The notes: generated by a model not told the origin, from the sequence alone. A stretch of 64,000 bases of DNA from Lachnotalea glycerini (GCF_003201285.1 NZ_QICS01000001.1:396678-460677); one strand, 5' to 3'; positions 53,415 through 63,581 are shown, counted from the stretch's first letter. Made by a program: numbers and translations.

Positions 53415-54890
53415 TTAGTTATAATAAGCGTCAAAAATTTTCTTGGCGATTGGTACCGCATATTCGCTTCCTGCTCCTGCCTCTTCCACTACAATGCTCA
53501 CTACGATTTTAGAATCCTCTACCGGAGAAAACCCTACAAACCATGCGTGGCTTTGACCCTTTACATTTCCATATTCGGCAGAACCTGTTTTACCTGCTAC
53601 TGTATAGGACTGTCCGCTAAGCTTTGTTGCTGTCCCATTCTCGACTACATTTTGCATAAAATCTTTCAAAATAGCGGCTTCTTTCTCTGATATTATTGTA
53701 TCATATGCAGAATCCTTGTATTTTTTGACGACTTTTCCGTCATAATTTTCTGTATGATCCACAAGATATGGCTTCATCATAACCCCATTATTCGCAATTG
53801 TCTGCGTAATCAATGCCATATGAAGAGGTGAAACAAGCGTTTCACCCTGTCCAATCATCGTCTGCATAATATCATAGGTTTCAGCCTTATTCGTTAAAGT
53901 AAAACTACTTTTATTATATACCATGGAATAAGGTAGTGCTGAATTAAACAGAAATTCATTACACAGTTTTGATAATGAATTAATGTTTAACTGCAATCCA
54001 ATATTTGCAAAGGAAGAATTACAAGACTTTGCAAAAGATTGATACAAATCCTCCGTTCCATGAACTGTATTATGGTAACAGTTAATGGTACTGTCATCGA
54101 TAACAATCTTTCCACTGCATTCATAAGTATAATTTTCATAATCAGGATTTTCCCTGATATATTCCATCAGTGTTAATATTTTAAAGGTCGAGCCAGGTGG
54201 ATATTTTCCCTGCGTCGCTCTGTTTAAAAGAGAGCTATCCTCTGTATTATCAGTGGCTACCAAACTGTCCCATATTGTATCAATATCATTTGGATTATAG
54301 TCTGGCTTTGAAACCATAGCAAGTATCCTGCCTGTATCTGCCTCCATTACAACGACTGCTCCGTTATTACTTCCAAGCGCTTTGTAAGCCGTTTCCTGAA
54401 GCTTACTGTCAAGCGTTGTAACGACATTATCTCCTGTATTTTTTACTCCCTTAAATTCCTTGATGATGCGTTCCATAAGTGGTGCATTTGAGGTTAATAA
54501 GTTGAAATTCATTAACGATTCCAATCCCGCTTTTCCTTTGGATGCGTATCCCACTACATGAGCATACATATTATCATAGGGATATTCTCTTGATTCCGTA
54601 CCATCCTCACTTACCACAGTCTGTGCCAGAATTTTGCCGTCGGAGGAAACTATCTTACCACGTATTACCTTTTTAGCAAATAAATCTTGTCTTGTATTGT
54701 AGGAGCTATTAATAATACTAGGGCTTTTAACGATATTAAAATAAACAAAATATCCCATTAGCAAGACAAATAAGCCTACAAATATATAAGCAACAATAGA
54801 AAGCTCTTTATTATTTCGATTCTTGCTGTTGTTTTCTTTTTTTAGCTGCCTGTTTTGTCTTTCTTGCAGCATCTGCTTTAATTTTTTCAA
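53415..54890 (-). CDS. Penicillin-binding protein 2-like transpeptidase
   Basis: 491 residues; cross-links peptidoglycan. One N-terminal membrane helix (IVAYIFVGLFVLLMGYFVYF). The transpeptidase triad: KYPPGSTFKIL (Ser234-Lys237), KSCNSSF (SxN) and VAGKTGSAEYG (KTG). The N-terminal dimerisation domain is short. The gene overlaps the end of the FtsW/RodA-like gene by 80 bases, so the two act as a polymerase/transpeptidase pair, as is usual for SEDS proteins. The predicted start is a TTG inside the upstream gene and is not certain; an ATG at 54872 is the alternative. Confidence 0.9.
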   Translation of the reverse strand: MKKLKQMLQERQNRQLKKENNSKNRNNKELSIVAYIFVGLFVLLMGYFVYFNIVKSPSIINSSYNTRQDLFAKKVIRGKIVSSDGKILAQTVVSEDGTESREYPYDNMYAHVVGYASKGKAGLESLMNFNLLTSNAPLMERIIKEFKGVKNTGDNVVTTLDSKLQETAYKALGSNNGAVVVMEADTGRILAMVSKPDYNPNDIDTIWDSLVATDNTEDSSLLNRATQGKYPPGSTFKILTLMEYIRENPDYENYTYECSGKIVIDDSTINCYHNTVHGTEDLYQSFAKSCNSSFANIGLQLNINSLSKLCNEFLFNSALPYSMVYNKSSFTLTNKAETYDIMQTMIGQGETLVSPLHMALITQTIANNGVMMKPYLVDHTENYDGKVVKKYKDSAYDTIISEKEAAILKDFMQNVVENGTATKLSGQSYTVAGKTGSAEYGNVKGQSHAWFVGFSPVEDSKIVVSIVVEEAGAGSEYAVPIAKKIFDAYYN

Positions 54891-56199
54891 CCTTTTCGTC
54901 CTCTTCCTGCTTCAATATATATAATCCCTGAATAATAGCAAACATAATCAATGTACTTAAAACAGAGCTTCCGCCATAGCTTACCAACGGAAGAGTTACA
55001 CCGGTAAGTGGTATAAACTTCGTAACACCACCGATTGTTAAGAATACCTGAAAGCCATACATAAGGGCAATTCCCAAAGCAACCATTCTAAAAAAGCGCT
55101 CTTTTGCCTGCATTGCAACATTCATAAACATCACAAAGCAGCTTATACAGATTAAAATGACACATAAGCCAAATAATCCACCCAATTCTTCCACAATTGC
55201 AGAAAAAATAAAATCCTGATCGACTACCGGTATTGTATTCGGAATTCCTTGATACAAGCCCATTCCAAACCAGCCCCCCGTACCAATCGCAAACAAAGAC
55301 TGGCTTAATTGATACCCTTCATTTTCAATTACACTAAAGGGATCTTTCCAGGCAATCACTCGTACTCTTACATGGCTAAAAAGCCTATATCCAATAAATG
55401 CGGCAATTGCACCTGATAAAAGGCCGCCTGTCAAATAAAGGTATTCCTTGGTTGCTACGTATAGCATAAAGGCATATGTTATAAAATAAATCAAAGCACC
55501 GCCTAAATCCTTTGAAGCTACCAAAATCAGCACATGAAGTGCTGCCAGTGCTGTCACAATAAGTAGCTGCTTTAGCTCCTGAGATTTACTAAGCAGCGCT
55601 GCCACAAAAAATACATATGTTATTTTAATAAATTCAGATGGCTGAAGTGATACTCCTGCAAAGCTAAAGGATAATTTCGCACCATAACTGATGCTTCCTG
55701 CAACTGCAACAAGACCAAGCAGTCCTATCCCTATTCCTGCATAAACAAATCCAAGTCTGTCCAGAAACTTAATTTTTTTAAACAAATAAGGTATTAACAT
55801 CGTTATAACCATAGAAACAATTACAATTTTAAATTGCTTGATTGATTTTGTATAAGATAATCTGGTTAAAATAATAAAGCTGATGGACAACAGCATACAC
55901 ATATGGTTGATAAGCAGCTTTGATGAGCGAGGATATATCACGCGATATAGCGCAATTACCGCAGATAAAAATACCACTTGCAACAGATAAAAAAATACAA
56001 TTTCTATCTGATTGGTTGACAAAAATAAAATAAGATACGCCATAAAATGAATCGCAAACATAAGGTGGTTTTGAACTCTTAAAATATTTTCTTTTTCTTT
56101 TTCATCCGTGATGCGAAATATCACAAAGCCTTTGTAGGTATACACAGCTATTGCAATTATAATTAAATATCTTGATAATTCTATTAGAATGTTTGTCAC
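54811..56199 (-). CDS. SEDS-family peptidoglycan polymerase (FtsW/RodA/SpoVE)
   Basis: 462 residues with about ten to twelve membrane helices. SEDS hallmarks: LQPSEFIKITYVFFVAALLS, the ITYAFMLYVATKEYL region, QSLFAIGTGGWFGMGLYQG, DFIFSAIVEELG and TGVTLPLVSYGGSSVLS. A Lys/Gln-rich tail (KQAAKKRKQQQESK) overlaps the start of its transpeptidase partner. Which of FtsW, RodA or SpoVE it is cannot be decided here. Being paired with a short PBP resembles a second, specialised set. Confidence 0.92.
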   Translation of the reverse strand: MTNILIELSRYLIIIAIAVYTYKGFVIFRITDEKEKENILRVQNHLMFAIHFMAYLILFLSTNQIEIVFFYLLQVVFLSAVIALYRVIYPRSSKLLINHMCMLLSISFIILTRLSYTKSIKQFKIVIVSMVITMLIPYLFKKIKFLDRLGFVYAGIGIGLLGLVAVAGSISYGAKLSFSFAGVSLQPSEFIKITYVFFVAALLSKSQELKQLLIVTALAALHVLILVASKDLGGALIYFITYAFMLYVATKEYLYLTGGLLSGAIAAFIGYRLFSHVRVRVIAWKDPFSVIENEGYQLSQSLFAIGTGGWFGMGLYQGIPNTIPVVDQDFIFSAIVEELGGLFGLCVILICISCFVMFMNVAMQAKERFFRMVALGIALMYGFQVFLTIGGVTKFIPLTGVTLPLVSYGGSSVLSTLIMFAIIQGLYILKQEEDEKVEKIKADAARKTKQAAKKRKQQQESK

Positions 56200-56207
56200 T
56201 TTAACAC

Positions 56208-58391
56208 CTACTCTATTCCTCTTCTAAAATGTCCTCTTGTAAAGTTTTCAAAATCATTTTTAACTGATTTATGATAAATAAAAGAGTCAATATATTTTCG
56301 TATAATGGCTGAAATATCTTTTGTGTCCTCAATTGTAAAATTCAAACGAAGACTCTTTGGCTTTATTGAACAAATTTCTTCCTCATAATCCAATAATACA
56401 AGGGGTTGACAATTATATATCACATTATAACAGTATTTACAATGGTTTCGTACAAAAAATTGCTTATTCATTCTATCTTTCAAAAATAGCTTTGTGCTGT
56501 TTTTGTCACACCCCTCTATCGTCTTATGAACACATTGTGCTGAAACCATGACAGGTAGATAACCGTAAACAATCAGCTCACTCTCTTTTACTCCTCTTTC
56601 CAAAAGCTCCTTATAATTTAATTCAACCGGAGCTGTATCATAGGAAATATGATTGTCCATCCAAAAACTATGTGACATCTGATTAAAGGTGTATACATTA
56701 TAATCAAGTACAAGTTCTTTCTTATCATATAACGATTTTAAATAATCAAATTCTTCATAATTTTTAATTAAAAAACCATCAAGTTTTTCATTTATCAAAT
56801 CTTGGTAGTTAAAAGAACTTATTTTCTTCGTATTTCTGAAAATATGCGGTAAGCTTAAGAAGCATTTCTTACCTGCCTGATGGCATAAATTTATATAATA
56901 ATCAATCGGTTTTTCCAGCATATTAACATCAATATAGACCGTTTGCACTTCTCGAAATTTTAATACCTCCGTCAAATAACTTTCTTTCTCAATATAAACG
57001 TTGAAAGAAGTTATAACCGGCTTACCTTTTAACTCAATGTTTCTGTTAATGTAATCCGTCTTCCTTAAAAAAGCATCTTCTCGTCTATACTGCTTTAATA
57101 TCTTATTTTGCAATACTTCTAACGCATTTCTTCTTAGCTCATTTATACTTTGTACCGGAATAAAAATATTATCGTCCATTTGAATATCAACCTCCTCAAA
57201 TTCAAATGGAGTACTTCCTGTTTTGGTTATCTGCTTATAAATTCTCTCCTTGTCCATGGGCTGTTTGTTTGCATTTTCTACTGTATTTCCCCATGCTTCT
57301 GCTTCCACATTACCATATTTTACAACTAGTCTGGCCGGTCGCCCTGTTGACAAGGTTAAACTTCCATTGATTTTTTCTTTCGGCTCCAATACCTGATATT
57401 CTTCCAATTCCTTATTCAGCACTTCGTTTCTAGCCCTTTTGACCGGCTCCTTAAGCGTTATCATATTCCTTGCATTATGTTCTTTATAATATCCTTGATT
57501 GAAACCGCATCGATTAAAAATATCTTCCAGCTCTTTTTTGTCACTATTTAATACTTGGTAACCCTTTCTACCATTTATTAGATAGTGATCGATATATTTT
57601 CTATATATGCGTACTACGCCTGCCGCATACTCAGGCTTTTTCATTCTTCCCTCTATTTTGAAAGAGTCAATCCCTGCCTCAACCATATCTGGTATCAAAT
57701 CAACCGTACACATGTCCTTGGGACTTAAAACATAGGTTTCATTCGTGCTGTTAATCTGCTTATTATCTTTCATCACTTTATATGGAAGGCGGCAAGGCTG
57801 TGCACATCTGCCCCGATTACCACTTCTCCCGCCAATGAAACTGCTTAACAGACATTGACCAGAATAACAATAACACAAAGCACCGTGAACAAAGCTTTCA
57901 ATCTCAATATCTACTTGATTATGAATTTCTTTTATTTCATGAAGCGACAGTTCTCTTGCCGTTACTACTCTGGAAGCTCCCATATCCTTAAGCATTCTTG
58001 CCCCTTCCACTCCACATATTGTCATCTGTGTACTGGCATGAATTGCTAATTTAGGAAAATTAGCTTTTATAAACTGAAATACACCAATATCCTGCACAAT
58101 TACTGCATCCAGTCCATGTTCATAATAGATATTTAAATAATCAAATAGTTTATTATTCAATTCATTATTTTTCAGTAAAGTATTTACAGTAAGGTATAGC
58201 TTTCTTCCGTGTATATGAGCATAGTCAATGGCTCTTTTCATCCCTTCGGTATCAAGATTATTTGCATACGCCCTTGCTCCGAATAACAGACCTCCTATAT
58301 AAACTGCGTCTGCCCCAGCATGAATCGCTGATTTCATTCCATCAAAGGAACCAGCCGGAGCAAGTAATTCTATTTTTCTATCATTCATCCT
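56208..58391 (-). CDS. Peptidase U32 family protein
   Basis: 727 residues from the ATG at 58391 (GAGG 8 bases upstream; open to 58406). Begins IELLAPAGSFDGMKSAIHAG and contains the U32 signature ESFVHGALCYCYSGQCLLSS followed by GGRSGNRGRCAQPCRLPY, with the cysteines thought to bind an iron-sulfur cluster. Homologues RlhA and TrhP hydroxylate 23S rRNA or tRNA, and a few are annotated as collagenases. The long C-terminal half contains a second barrel-like part with more cysteines (CKYCYNVIYNCQPL). An RNA hydroxylation role is favoured by modern work on the family. Confidence 0.88.
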   Translation of the reverse strand, partial: RMNDRKIELLAPAGSFDGMKSAIHAGADAVYIGGLLFGARAYANNLDTEGMKRAIDYAHIHGRKLYLTVNTLLKNNELNNKLFDYLNIYYEHGLDAVIVQDIGVFQFIKANFPKLAIHASTQMTICGVEGARMLKDMGASRVVTARELSLHEIKEIHNQVDIEIESFVHGALCYCYSGQCLLSSFIGGRSGNRGRCAQPCRLPYKVMKDNKQINSTNETYVLSPKDMCTVDLIPDMVEAGIDSFKIEGRMKKPEYAAGVVRIYRKYIDHYLINGRKGYQVLNSDKKELEDIFNRCGFNQGYYKEHNARNMITLKEPVKRARNEVLNKELEEYQVLEPKEKINGSLTLSTGRPARLVVKYGNVEAEAWGNTVENANKQPMDKERIYKQITKTGSTPFEFEEVDIQMDDNIFIPVQSINELRRNALEVLQNKILKQYRREDAFLRKTDYINRNIELKGKPVITSFNVYIEKESYLTEVLKFREVQTVYIDVNMLEKPIDYYINLCHQAGKKCFLSLPHIFRNTKKISSFNYQDLINEKLDGFLIKNYEEFDYLKSLYDKKELVLDYNVYTFNQMSHSFWMDNHISYDTAPVELNYKELLERGVKESELIVYGYLPVMVSAQCVHKTIEGCDKNSTKLFLKDRMNKQFFVRNHCKYCYNVIYNCQPLVLLDYEEEICSIKPKSLRLNFTIEDTKDISAIIRKYIDSFIYHKSVKNDFENFTRGHFRRGIE

Positions 58392-58401
58392 GTCATCCTC
58401 A

Positions 58402-58444
58402 TACATAACTGGCTGTTACATGCAATGCAACAGCCAGTTATGTA
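58402..58444 (-). promoter_or_regulatory. 16-bp hairpin before the U32 gene
   Basis: Arms 58402-58417 and 58429-58444 are perfect complements (ACATAACTGGCTGTT core), with an 11-base loop. It lies just before the ribosome site of the U32 gene and after the ZapA stop. There is no T run on the minus strand, so it may be a leader or processing stem rather than a terminator. Confidence 0.5.
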
Positions 58445-58485
58445 TTATTCTTCCTATGGGAAGTTTATTCTTTACGCACTATTTT

Positions 58486-58878
58486 TTATTGCTTGGCTTC
58501 TAGTTTAACTATTGTTTTTTGTAACTCATTTATTTCCTTTTTTAAAGCATCTATCTTTTTTTCGGCTTCCTCTGCTTTTAACTTTTCATTTATCAGATCA
58601 TGCTTGAAATTATACATTTCCTTATCTTTTAGAGCAATTTCTCCTTCCAGAAATTCTGCCTGCTTTTTGGCTTTAAAATAATCATCTGCTATATTAAGCT
58701 GAATATACATATTTTGTATGTCAAAAGACAGATGATTAAATCCTTCTGTTTTGGTAATTTCAGAAATCTTATGATTAATGTAACTGCCTATCTGCTGCAA
58801 ATAAGCTTCACTTTCATATCCACTTAGTGTTAATACCTTGCCGCCTATAATAACATCTATATTATTCTTAACTGCCAT
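58486..58878 (-). CDS. zapA: ZapA-like cell division protein
   Basis: 130 residues from the ATG at 58878 (GGGG upstream). The N-terminal beta strand region (NNIDVIIGGKVLTLSGYESE) and YINHKISEI match ZapA, which bundles FtsZ filaments. The rest is a long coiled coil (FLEGEIALKDKEMYNF, KAEEAEKKIDALKKEINELQ). Neighbourhood with U32, RuvAB and FtsW is usual in clostridia. Confidence 0.88.
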   Translation of the reverse strand: MAVKNNIDVIIGGKVLTLSGYESEAYLQQIGSYINHKISEITKTEGFNHLSFDIQNMYIQLNIADDYFKAKKQAEFLEGEIALKDKEMYNFKHDLINEKLKAEEAEKKIDALKKEINELQKTIVKLEAKQ

Positions 58879-59025
58879 AATAATAAACCCCATTTCCCAT
58901 AATATGAAAAGTATTTTCCATCACCGATTATTTTTCATAATTCATAGACTTCATTATAAACCACTCTAAAGCGTTTCGCAAGCATAACACTTGCAGAAGA
59001 TCCCTTTTCTATGCTTTGTAGCGGT

Positions 59026-60021
59026 TTATCCATTGAGTCCTAAATGATGATATGCAAGTGTTGTAACCACCCGTCCTCTTGGTGTTCGGTTGATAAAGCC
59101 GTTTTTGATTAAATATGGTTCATAGACATCTTCAATCGTACCTGAATCCTCCCCAATTGAAGCAGCCAATGTGTCAAGTCCGACAGGACCTCCCTGAAAT
59201 TTCTCTATCATAGTAATTAAAATAGTACGGTCAATATGATCCAGACCATACTTATCTACATCCAATAAATCCAGCGCAAATCTGGCAACCTCTTCGGTAA
59301 TAACACCATCATATTTAACCTGTGCAAAATCTCTGACTCTTTTTAACAATCGGTTGGCTAATCTTGGTGTTCCTCTGGAACGTCTTGCCAACTCTACGGC
59401 ACCCTTTTGATCCATTTCAACCTCTAGCACCTTAGCAGAACGTGTAACAATCTCTGTTAATTCCTCTGTTGTGTAAAATTCCAGTCTATGAACCACACCA
59501 AAGCGATCTCTTAACGGAGCGGATAACAAACCTGCTCTTGTAGTTGCCCCCACTAAAGTAAACTTAGGCAAATCAAGTCGGATCGAACGAGCCGTAGCAC
59601 CTTTACCAATAATAATATCAATTGCATAATCTTCCATGGCAGGATACAAAACTTCCTCTACCTGTCGGTTCAGACGATGGATTTCATCCACAAACAACAA
59701 ATCTCCCTCTTGCAGATTATTAAGGATTGCTGCCATCTCTCCCGGCTTCTCAATCGCTGGTCCTGAAGTAACTTTGAGATTCACATTCATCTCATTTGCA
59801 ATGATTGTGGCAAGTGTTGTCTTTCCAAGTCCCGGAGGTCCATAAAAAAGCACATGGTCAAGTGATTCCTTTCGCTGCTTTGCAGCTTCAATATATATCT
59901 TTAAGTTGTCTTTCGCCTTTTGCTGTCCGATATATTCATTTAAAGTCATGGGACGCAAATTACTGTCAATTTTTAAATCTTCTTCTGTTAATTCAGTTGT
60001 AATAATTCGTTTTCCCATCAT
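59026..60021 (-). CDS. ruvB: Holliday junction branch migration ATPase RuvB
   Basis: 331 residues, full length. Walker [14 protein letters not shown] (about 59-71), Walker [13 protein letters not shown], sensor 1 [20 protein letters not shown] and a C-terminal winged helix with RTPRGRVVT. Starts 17 bases after the ruvA stop. The hexameric motor drives junction migration with RuvA. Confidence 0.97.
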   Translation of the reverse strand: MMGKRIITTELTEEDLKIDSNLRPMTLNEYIGQQKAKDNLKIYIEAAKQRKESLDHVLFYGPPGLGKTTLATIIANEMNVNLKVTSGPAIEKPGEMAAILNNLQEGDLLFVDEIHRLNRQVEEVLYPAMEDYAIDIIIGKGATARSIRLDLPKFTLVGATTRAGLLSAPLRDRFGVVHRLEFYTTEELTEIVTRSAKVLEVEMDQKGAVELARRSRGTPRLANRLLKRVRDFAQVKYDGVITEEVARFALDLLDVDKYGLDHIDRTILITMIEKFQGGPVGLDTLAASIGEDSGTIEDVYEPYLIKNGFINRTPRGRVVTTLAYHHLGLNG

Positions 60022-60038
60022 TTATTTCAATCCTTTAT

Positions 60039-60656
60039 TTATAAAAATGTTATTTTTTTTAACGCGGCTTTCAAAATTGCCTCAGAATCTAAATCGTCTG
60101 TTATATCAGCTTCTTTTACTGCTCTTAATGCCTCGGAGTTTGAATATCCCAGTGAAGTTAATGCAAGTATTGCTTCGCTTTTTGCATCATTTTTAAGATT
60201 ACTTTCCGATGTAGCGATCTGATTGTTTTCAAGCCTTTGTTCAAACGCATCTTCTAATTTAAGCTTATCCTTTAGTTCTATAATAAGCCTTTGTGCTGTT
60301 TTTGTTCCTATGCCAGGTGCCTTTGAAATCGTTTTCACATCATCGGATAAAACTGCAAAGCGTATATCATCTGCTGAAAGAGCTGAAAGTACTGCAAGTC
60401 CGCCTTTTGGACCAATTCCTGATACTCCGATCAAAAGTTTAAAGACCTTTAAATCATCTCTGGTCATAAAGCCAAATAGACTGATAGCATCCTCTCTGAC
60501 ATGCATATAGGTATATATTTTTATTTCTTGTCCAATTCCTGGAAGGCTTGCTGCTGTCTGATTGGATATTCGTATATTATAGCCAATATTGTTTGCTTCA
60601 ATAATAATTAAATCCTCTTCGATTTCGATTATGTTGCCCTTTATATAAGAAATCAT
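60039..60656 (-). CDS. ruvA: Holliday junction DNA helicase subunit RuvA
   Basis: 205 residues. OB-fold N-terminus (MISYIKGNIIEIEEDLIIIE), helix-hairpin-helix motifs (IGVSGIGPKGGLAVLS and APGIGTKTAQRLIIELKDKL) and a C-terminal RuvB-contact domain (EAILALTSLGYSNSEALRAV). Paired with ruvB. The usual ruvC is absent, as in most Firmicutes. Confidence 0.97.
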   Translation of the reverse strand: MISYIKGNIIEIEEDLIIIEANNIGYNIRISNQTAASLPGIGQEIKIYTYMHVREDAISLFGFMTRDDLKVFKLLIGVSGIGPKGGLAVLSALSADDIRFAVLSDDVKTISKAPGIGTKTAQRLIIELKDKLKLEDAFEQRLENNQIATSESNLKNDAKSEAILALTSLGYSNSEALRAVKEADITDDLDSEAILKAALKKITFL

Positions 60657-60689
60657 ATGCGTTCCTCCCTCGTCTTGGTTTTTAATAAT

Positions 60690-61052
60690 TTATTGTGCAA
60701 TAACATCTAACTCATTTTCTTTTGCATCAATCACTGTTATTACCACCTTATGGGGCAGACAAACTATGGTTTCCCCTGTTTTATCGATTGACTTTTGATG
60801 TACACATAGTTTATCCGGGCAATTGGCTTCTTCCATCTTTGCCTTTTGATCCTTAATCACTAAAGTATTAGTACCATATTCACTTTCAATTTTAATAGTA
60901 GCATCCTCAGTTAACTTATAGGTGCCATATTCCTTTCCATCTACTGTAACAATAACTTTTCCGCCCGTTTTATTTATTAACTGTATTGCAATAAGGCATA
61001 TAACTGCAACAAGAAATAAGATTCCAATTAATTTAAAATCATTTTTCTTCAT
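60690..61052 (-). CDS. NusG domain II-containing membrane-anchored protein
   Basis: 120 residues. One N-terminal membrane helix (LIGILFLVAVICLIAIQLI) and an extracytoplasmic NusG-II fold with CPDKLCVHQKSI and GETIVCLPHKVVI. The three cysteines could bind a metal or form a disulfide. Such proteins often sit near electron-transport or FMN-binding proteins, but the function is unknown. Overlaps the next upstream gene by one base. Confidence 0.8.
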   Translation of the reverse strand: MKKNDFKLIGILFLVAVICLIAIQLINKTGGKVIVTVDGKEYGTYKLTEDATIKIESEYGTNTLVIKDQKAKMEEANCPDKLCVHQKSIDKTGETIVCLPHKVVITVIDAKENELDVIAQ

Positions 61053-61321
61053 TATACTTCAACAACCAGGTATCTGCCGCTAGGCAGCTTAATTACCTCA
61101 TCACAATTTTCTATATCGTTTAGTGACATTCCCTGTACATCTACACCAACCTCATCAAAATACACCTTAATTTCCTTTTGAGAGTTGACTACAATTGCCA
61201 TACAATCTTCTAAAAACTCGTCTGCTTCCTCTAAGGTTTCTGCAACATTTTCCTTATAAATTTGCTTTTGCTTTTCCAAAAAGGTTTTTAAACATTCTTC
61301 ATCATAATGATACATAACCAA
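61052..61321 (-). CDS. Conserved small protein of unknown function
   Basis: 89 residues, acidic (VMYHYDEECLKTFLEKQKQI, ETLEEADEFLEDCMAIVV), ending VIKLPSGRYLVVEV. A single alpha/beta domain without signal or membrane segment. Similar proteins occur at this spot in Lachnospiraceae, in my recollection sometimes with doubtful enzyme names. Coupled to the NusG-II gene by a one-base stop/start overlap. Confidence 0.65.
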   Translation of the reverse strand: MVMYHYDEECLKTFLEKQKQIYKENVAETLEEADEFLEDCMAIVVNSQKEIKVYFDEVGVDVQGMSLNDIENCDEVIKLPSGRYLVVEV

Positions 61322-61327
61322 TTCTCC

Positions 61328-62122
61328 TTATAATAGTTTCTTTAACTCTTTTAATACGCCATCCTCATAATAAGCCGCTGCAATATGCTTTGCCACAGCC
61401 TTTAATTCCTCTCTTGCATTTTCAACGGCAAAGCTTTCACCAGCATGATTTAGCATTCCCACATCATTAAGATTATCTCCAAAGGCCATCGTTTCTTTTT
61501 TCTGTATCGATAAAGCGTTTTGTATGGTTAGCAAAGCATTTCCTTTATCCACCTGGCTATCCATAAAATCAAGCCAATCTGCACCCGCCATGACTACCTT
61601 TAGTCTGTTTTCCCACTTAGGTATCAAGATTTCCTCTGCAATTGTCCTGATACCATCTGCTTTAAACAATGCAATTTTGATAATATCTAAATCTTCCTTT
61701 AATACATCATCCACTTGTTTAATTGTATTTTGATAACCATAAACTAACAAATCCTGAAATTCCTTATTTCTAGATTCAATATACATGCATTCGGGTGTTG
61801 ATACGGTAAGCATAACATTTTTGTCTTGCAATTGCCTCACCTCAAGAATCAATTCTTTCACCGTCTCTTTATCCATAGTTGACTTAAACATTTCTACTCC
61901 GCGGCACTTAATGTAGGCACCATTTTCTGCTATAAAAATAATATTATTATGTATTGGATCAAATAATCTTCGAATACTCGGATATTGTCTGCCACTTGCC
62001 GCTACAAATACAATTCCTTTTTTCTTTAACTTCATAGCTGTTTCAAAGATTTCAGGGTTAATATCTGTGGAACCGTCTTTTACTAATGTTCCGTCAATAT
62101 CTGTTGCTATTAGTTTTATCAT
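61328..62122 (-). CDS. Cof-type HAD-IIB phosphatase
   Basis: 264 residues with HAD motifs: LIATDIDGTLVKDG (nucleophile Asp), FVAASGRQY (motif II), Lys in the cap end region and MAFGDNLNDVGMLNHAG (motif IV). Probably dephosphorylates sugar phosphates or flavin precursors. It is close to the next gene, about 40 percent similar by eye, suggesting tandem duplication. Confidence 0.9.
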   Translation of the reverse strand: MIKLIATDIDGTLVKDGSTDINPEIFETAMKLKKKGIVFVAASGRQYPSIRRLFDPIHNNIIFIAENGAYIKCRGVEMFKSTMDKETVKELILEVRQLQDKNVMLTVSTPECMYIESRNKEFQDLLVYGYQNTIKQVDDVLKEDLDIIKIALFKADGIRTIAEEILIPKWENRLKVVMAGADWLDFMDSQVDKGNALLTIQNALSIQKKETMAFGDNLNDVGMLNHAGESFAVENAREELKAVAKHIAAAYYEDGVLKELKKLL

Positions 62123-62124
62123 AG

Positions 62125-62910
62125 TTATTTAATCTCTCCATTCAATACCTTTGCGAGGATATCCTCAACTCTGTTTGTTGAAAAACGAGATAAATTTATA
62201 ATATCCTTTTTTCCACTATTCATAGCATAGCTATAACCAGCATTTTTAAGCATTTCAACATCATTGTAATTATCTCCAAAGGCCATCGTCTCTTCCGGTA
62301 AAATATGAAAGGTTTCCTGCAAAACTTTCATTGCATTACCCTTATTTGTTCCAAGGGATATCATATCCAGCCACTCCGTTCCTGAAGTAACCACTGTAAC
62401 TTTATCTTTCCATTTATCTCTAAAATATTCTTCTGAATTGTTAATCCCTTCACGTTCATAGACTGAAATTTTTAAATAGTCCTCTGTTACTTCCAAAATA
62501 TCTTTTACGATTGTGACATTATTTTTTACGATATACTGCATTCTGTGTGCATACTCATTTGTTTTTGGCTCCAGATAAGAGGTATTCATGCCTGACAGCA
62601 AAATTTCACAACCTTCTTTTTGACGTATATCAACTAAAATTTCTTCACCTAATTCCTTATTAATAATCGTTTTATGTAAAATTTTTCCTTCATTGACTAC
62701 TAAAGCTCCGTTTTCGCAAATATAGGAAATCTCATTCTTAACCGGTTCAAAGAGTCTTTGCAAATTAGCATATTGCCTGCCACTTGCCGCTACGAATACA
62801 ATTCCCATTTCTTTCAGTCTTTTTATGTATGGTATGACCTGCTCAGTAAGCTGTTGTGCGCCATTTTGAAGAAGCGTTCCGTCTAAATCGCTTGCAATTA
62901 ATTTAATCAT
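62125..62910 (-). CDS. Cof-type HAD-IIB phosphatase
   Basis: 261 residues from the ATG at 62910 (AGAGGAAAT upstream). The open frame extends to 63078 but only as a shadow of the neighbouring gene. HAD motifs: LIASDLDGTLLQNG, FVAASGRQYANL and MAFGDNYNDVEMLKNAG. Starts overlapping the PGP-like gene by 4 bases (ATGA). Confidence 0.9.
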   Translation of the reverse strand: MIKLIASDLDGTLLQNGAQQLTEQVIPYIKRLKEMGIVFVAASGRQYANLQRLFEPVKNEISYICENGALVVNEGKILHKTIINKELGEEILVDIRQKEGCEILLSGMNTSYLEPKTNEYAHRMQYIVKNNVTIVKDILEVTEDYLKISVYEREGINNSEEYFRDKWKDKVTVVTSGTEWLDMISLGTNKGNAMKVLQETFHILPEETMAFGDNYNDVEMLKNAGYSYAMNSGKKDIINLSRFSTNRVEDILAKVLNGEIK

Positions 62911-63566
62911 TGTATTTCCTCTATCTCTAATAATTCTAATGGAGAATCTATAATATAATCTGCATGATTCTCTATCAGCTCCTGGCGATCCCGAAAGCCC
63001 CATGTAACACCAACGGTAAACATATTTGCTGCTTTCCCGGTAAGCATGTCTGTATCTGTATCTCCTATATAAAGGCATTCATTTGTAAGCAAGGAAAGCT
63101 CATCTGCAATAATTAATGCCCCGTCAGGACTTGGTTTTTTATTAATATGATCGGATTGTCCTATAATTATGTCAAAATAATTTTTACCAAATATGGTTTC
63201 TACAACATCCACCGCCCGATTATGAGGCTTATTTGATAAAACAGCTAATTTAATATTTTTATTTTTGAGTTCAATAAGCAATTCCACAATACCGTCATAA
63301 GGTTTTACCATATACATACAATCTTTAGCAAATAAATCCTGAAACCTTTGCTTTACTTGCTCAAAATAAAAAAGATTGGTGTCACCGGCAGCAATTAAGC
63401 TGCGCTTAAGCATCTTATCAGCTCCATCACCTGCAAACATCTTATATGCTTCAACAGGATTGGGATTAAAACCATACTCTTGTATGGCACGATTAGCTGA
63501 ATATGCAATGGATTCAACTGAATCAGTCAATGTTCCGTCCAAATCAAAAATACATGCTTTATACAT
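62907..63566 (-). CDS. HAD-IA phosphoglycolate phosphatase-like hydrolase
   Basis: 219 residues. CIFDLDGTLTDSVESI (nucleophile Asp), LAVLSNKPHNRAV (motif II), KPSPDGALI with the motif III lysine, and LYIGDTDTDMLTGKAAN (motif IV). Similar to Gph/PpaX. Part of a compact gene run maf-HAD-HAD-HAD. Confidence 0.9.
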   Translation of the reverse strand: MYKACIFDLDGTLTDSVESIAYSANRAIQEYGFNPNPVEAYKMFAGDGADKMLKRSLIAAGDTNLFYFEQVKQRFQDLFAKDCMYMVKPYDGIVELLIELKNKNIKLAVLSNKPHNRAVDVVETIFGKNYFDIIIGQSDHINKKPSPDGALIIADELSLLTNECLYIGDTDTDMLTGKAANMFTVGVTWGFRDRQELIENHADYIIDSPLELLEIEEIQ

Positions 63567-63581
63567 TTGTCATTCCTCCTA

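Noticed and set aside
62911-63078. N-terminal extension of the second HAD phosphatase
   Set aside because: This part is an antisense-free frame shadow of the overlapping PGP-like gene; a ribosome site and the HAD start lie at 62910.
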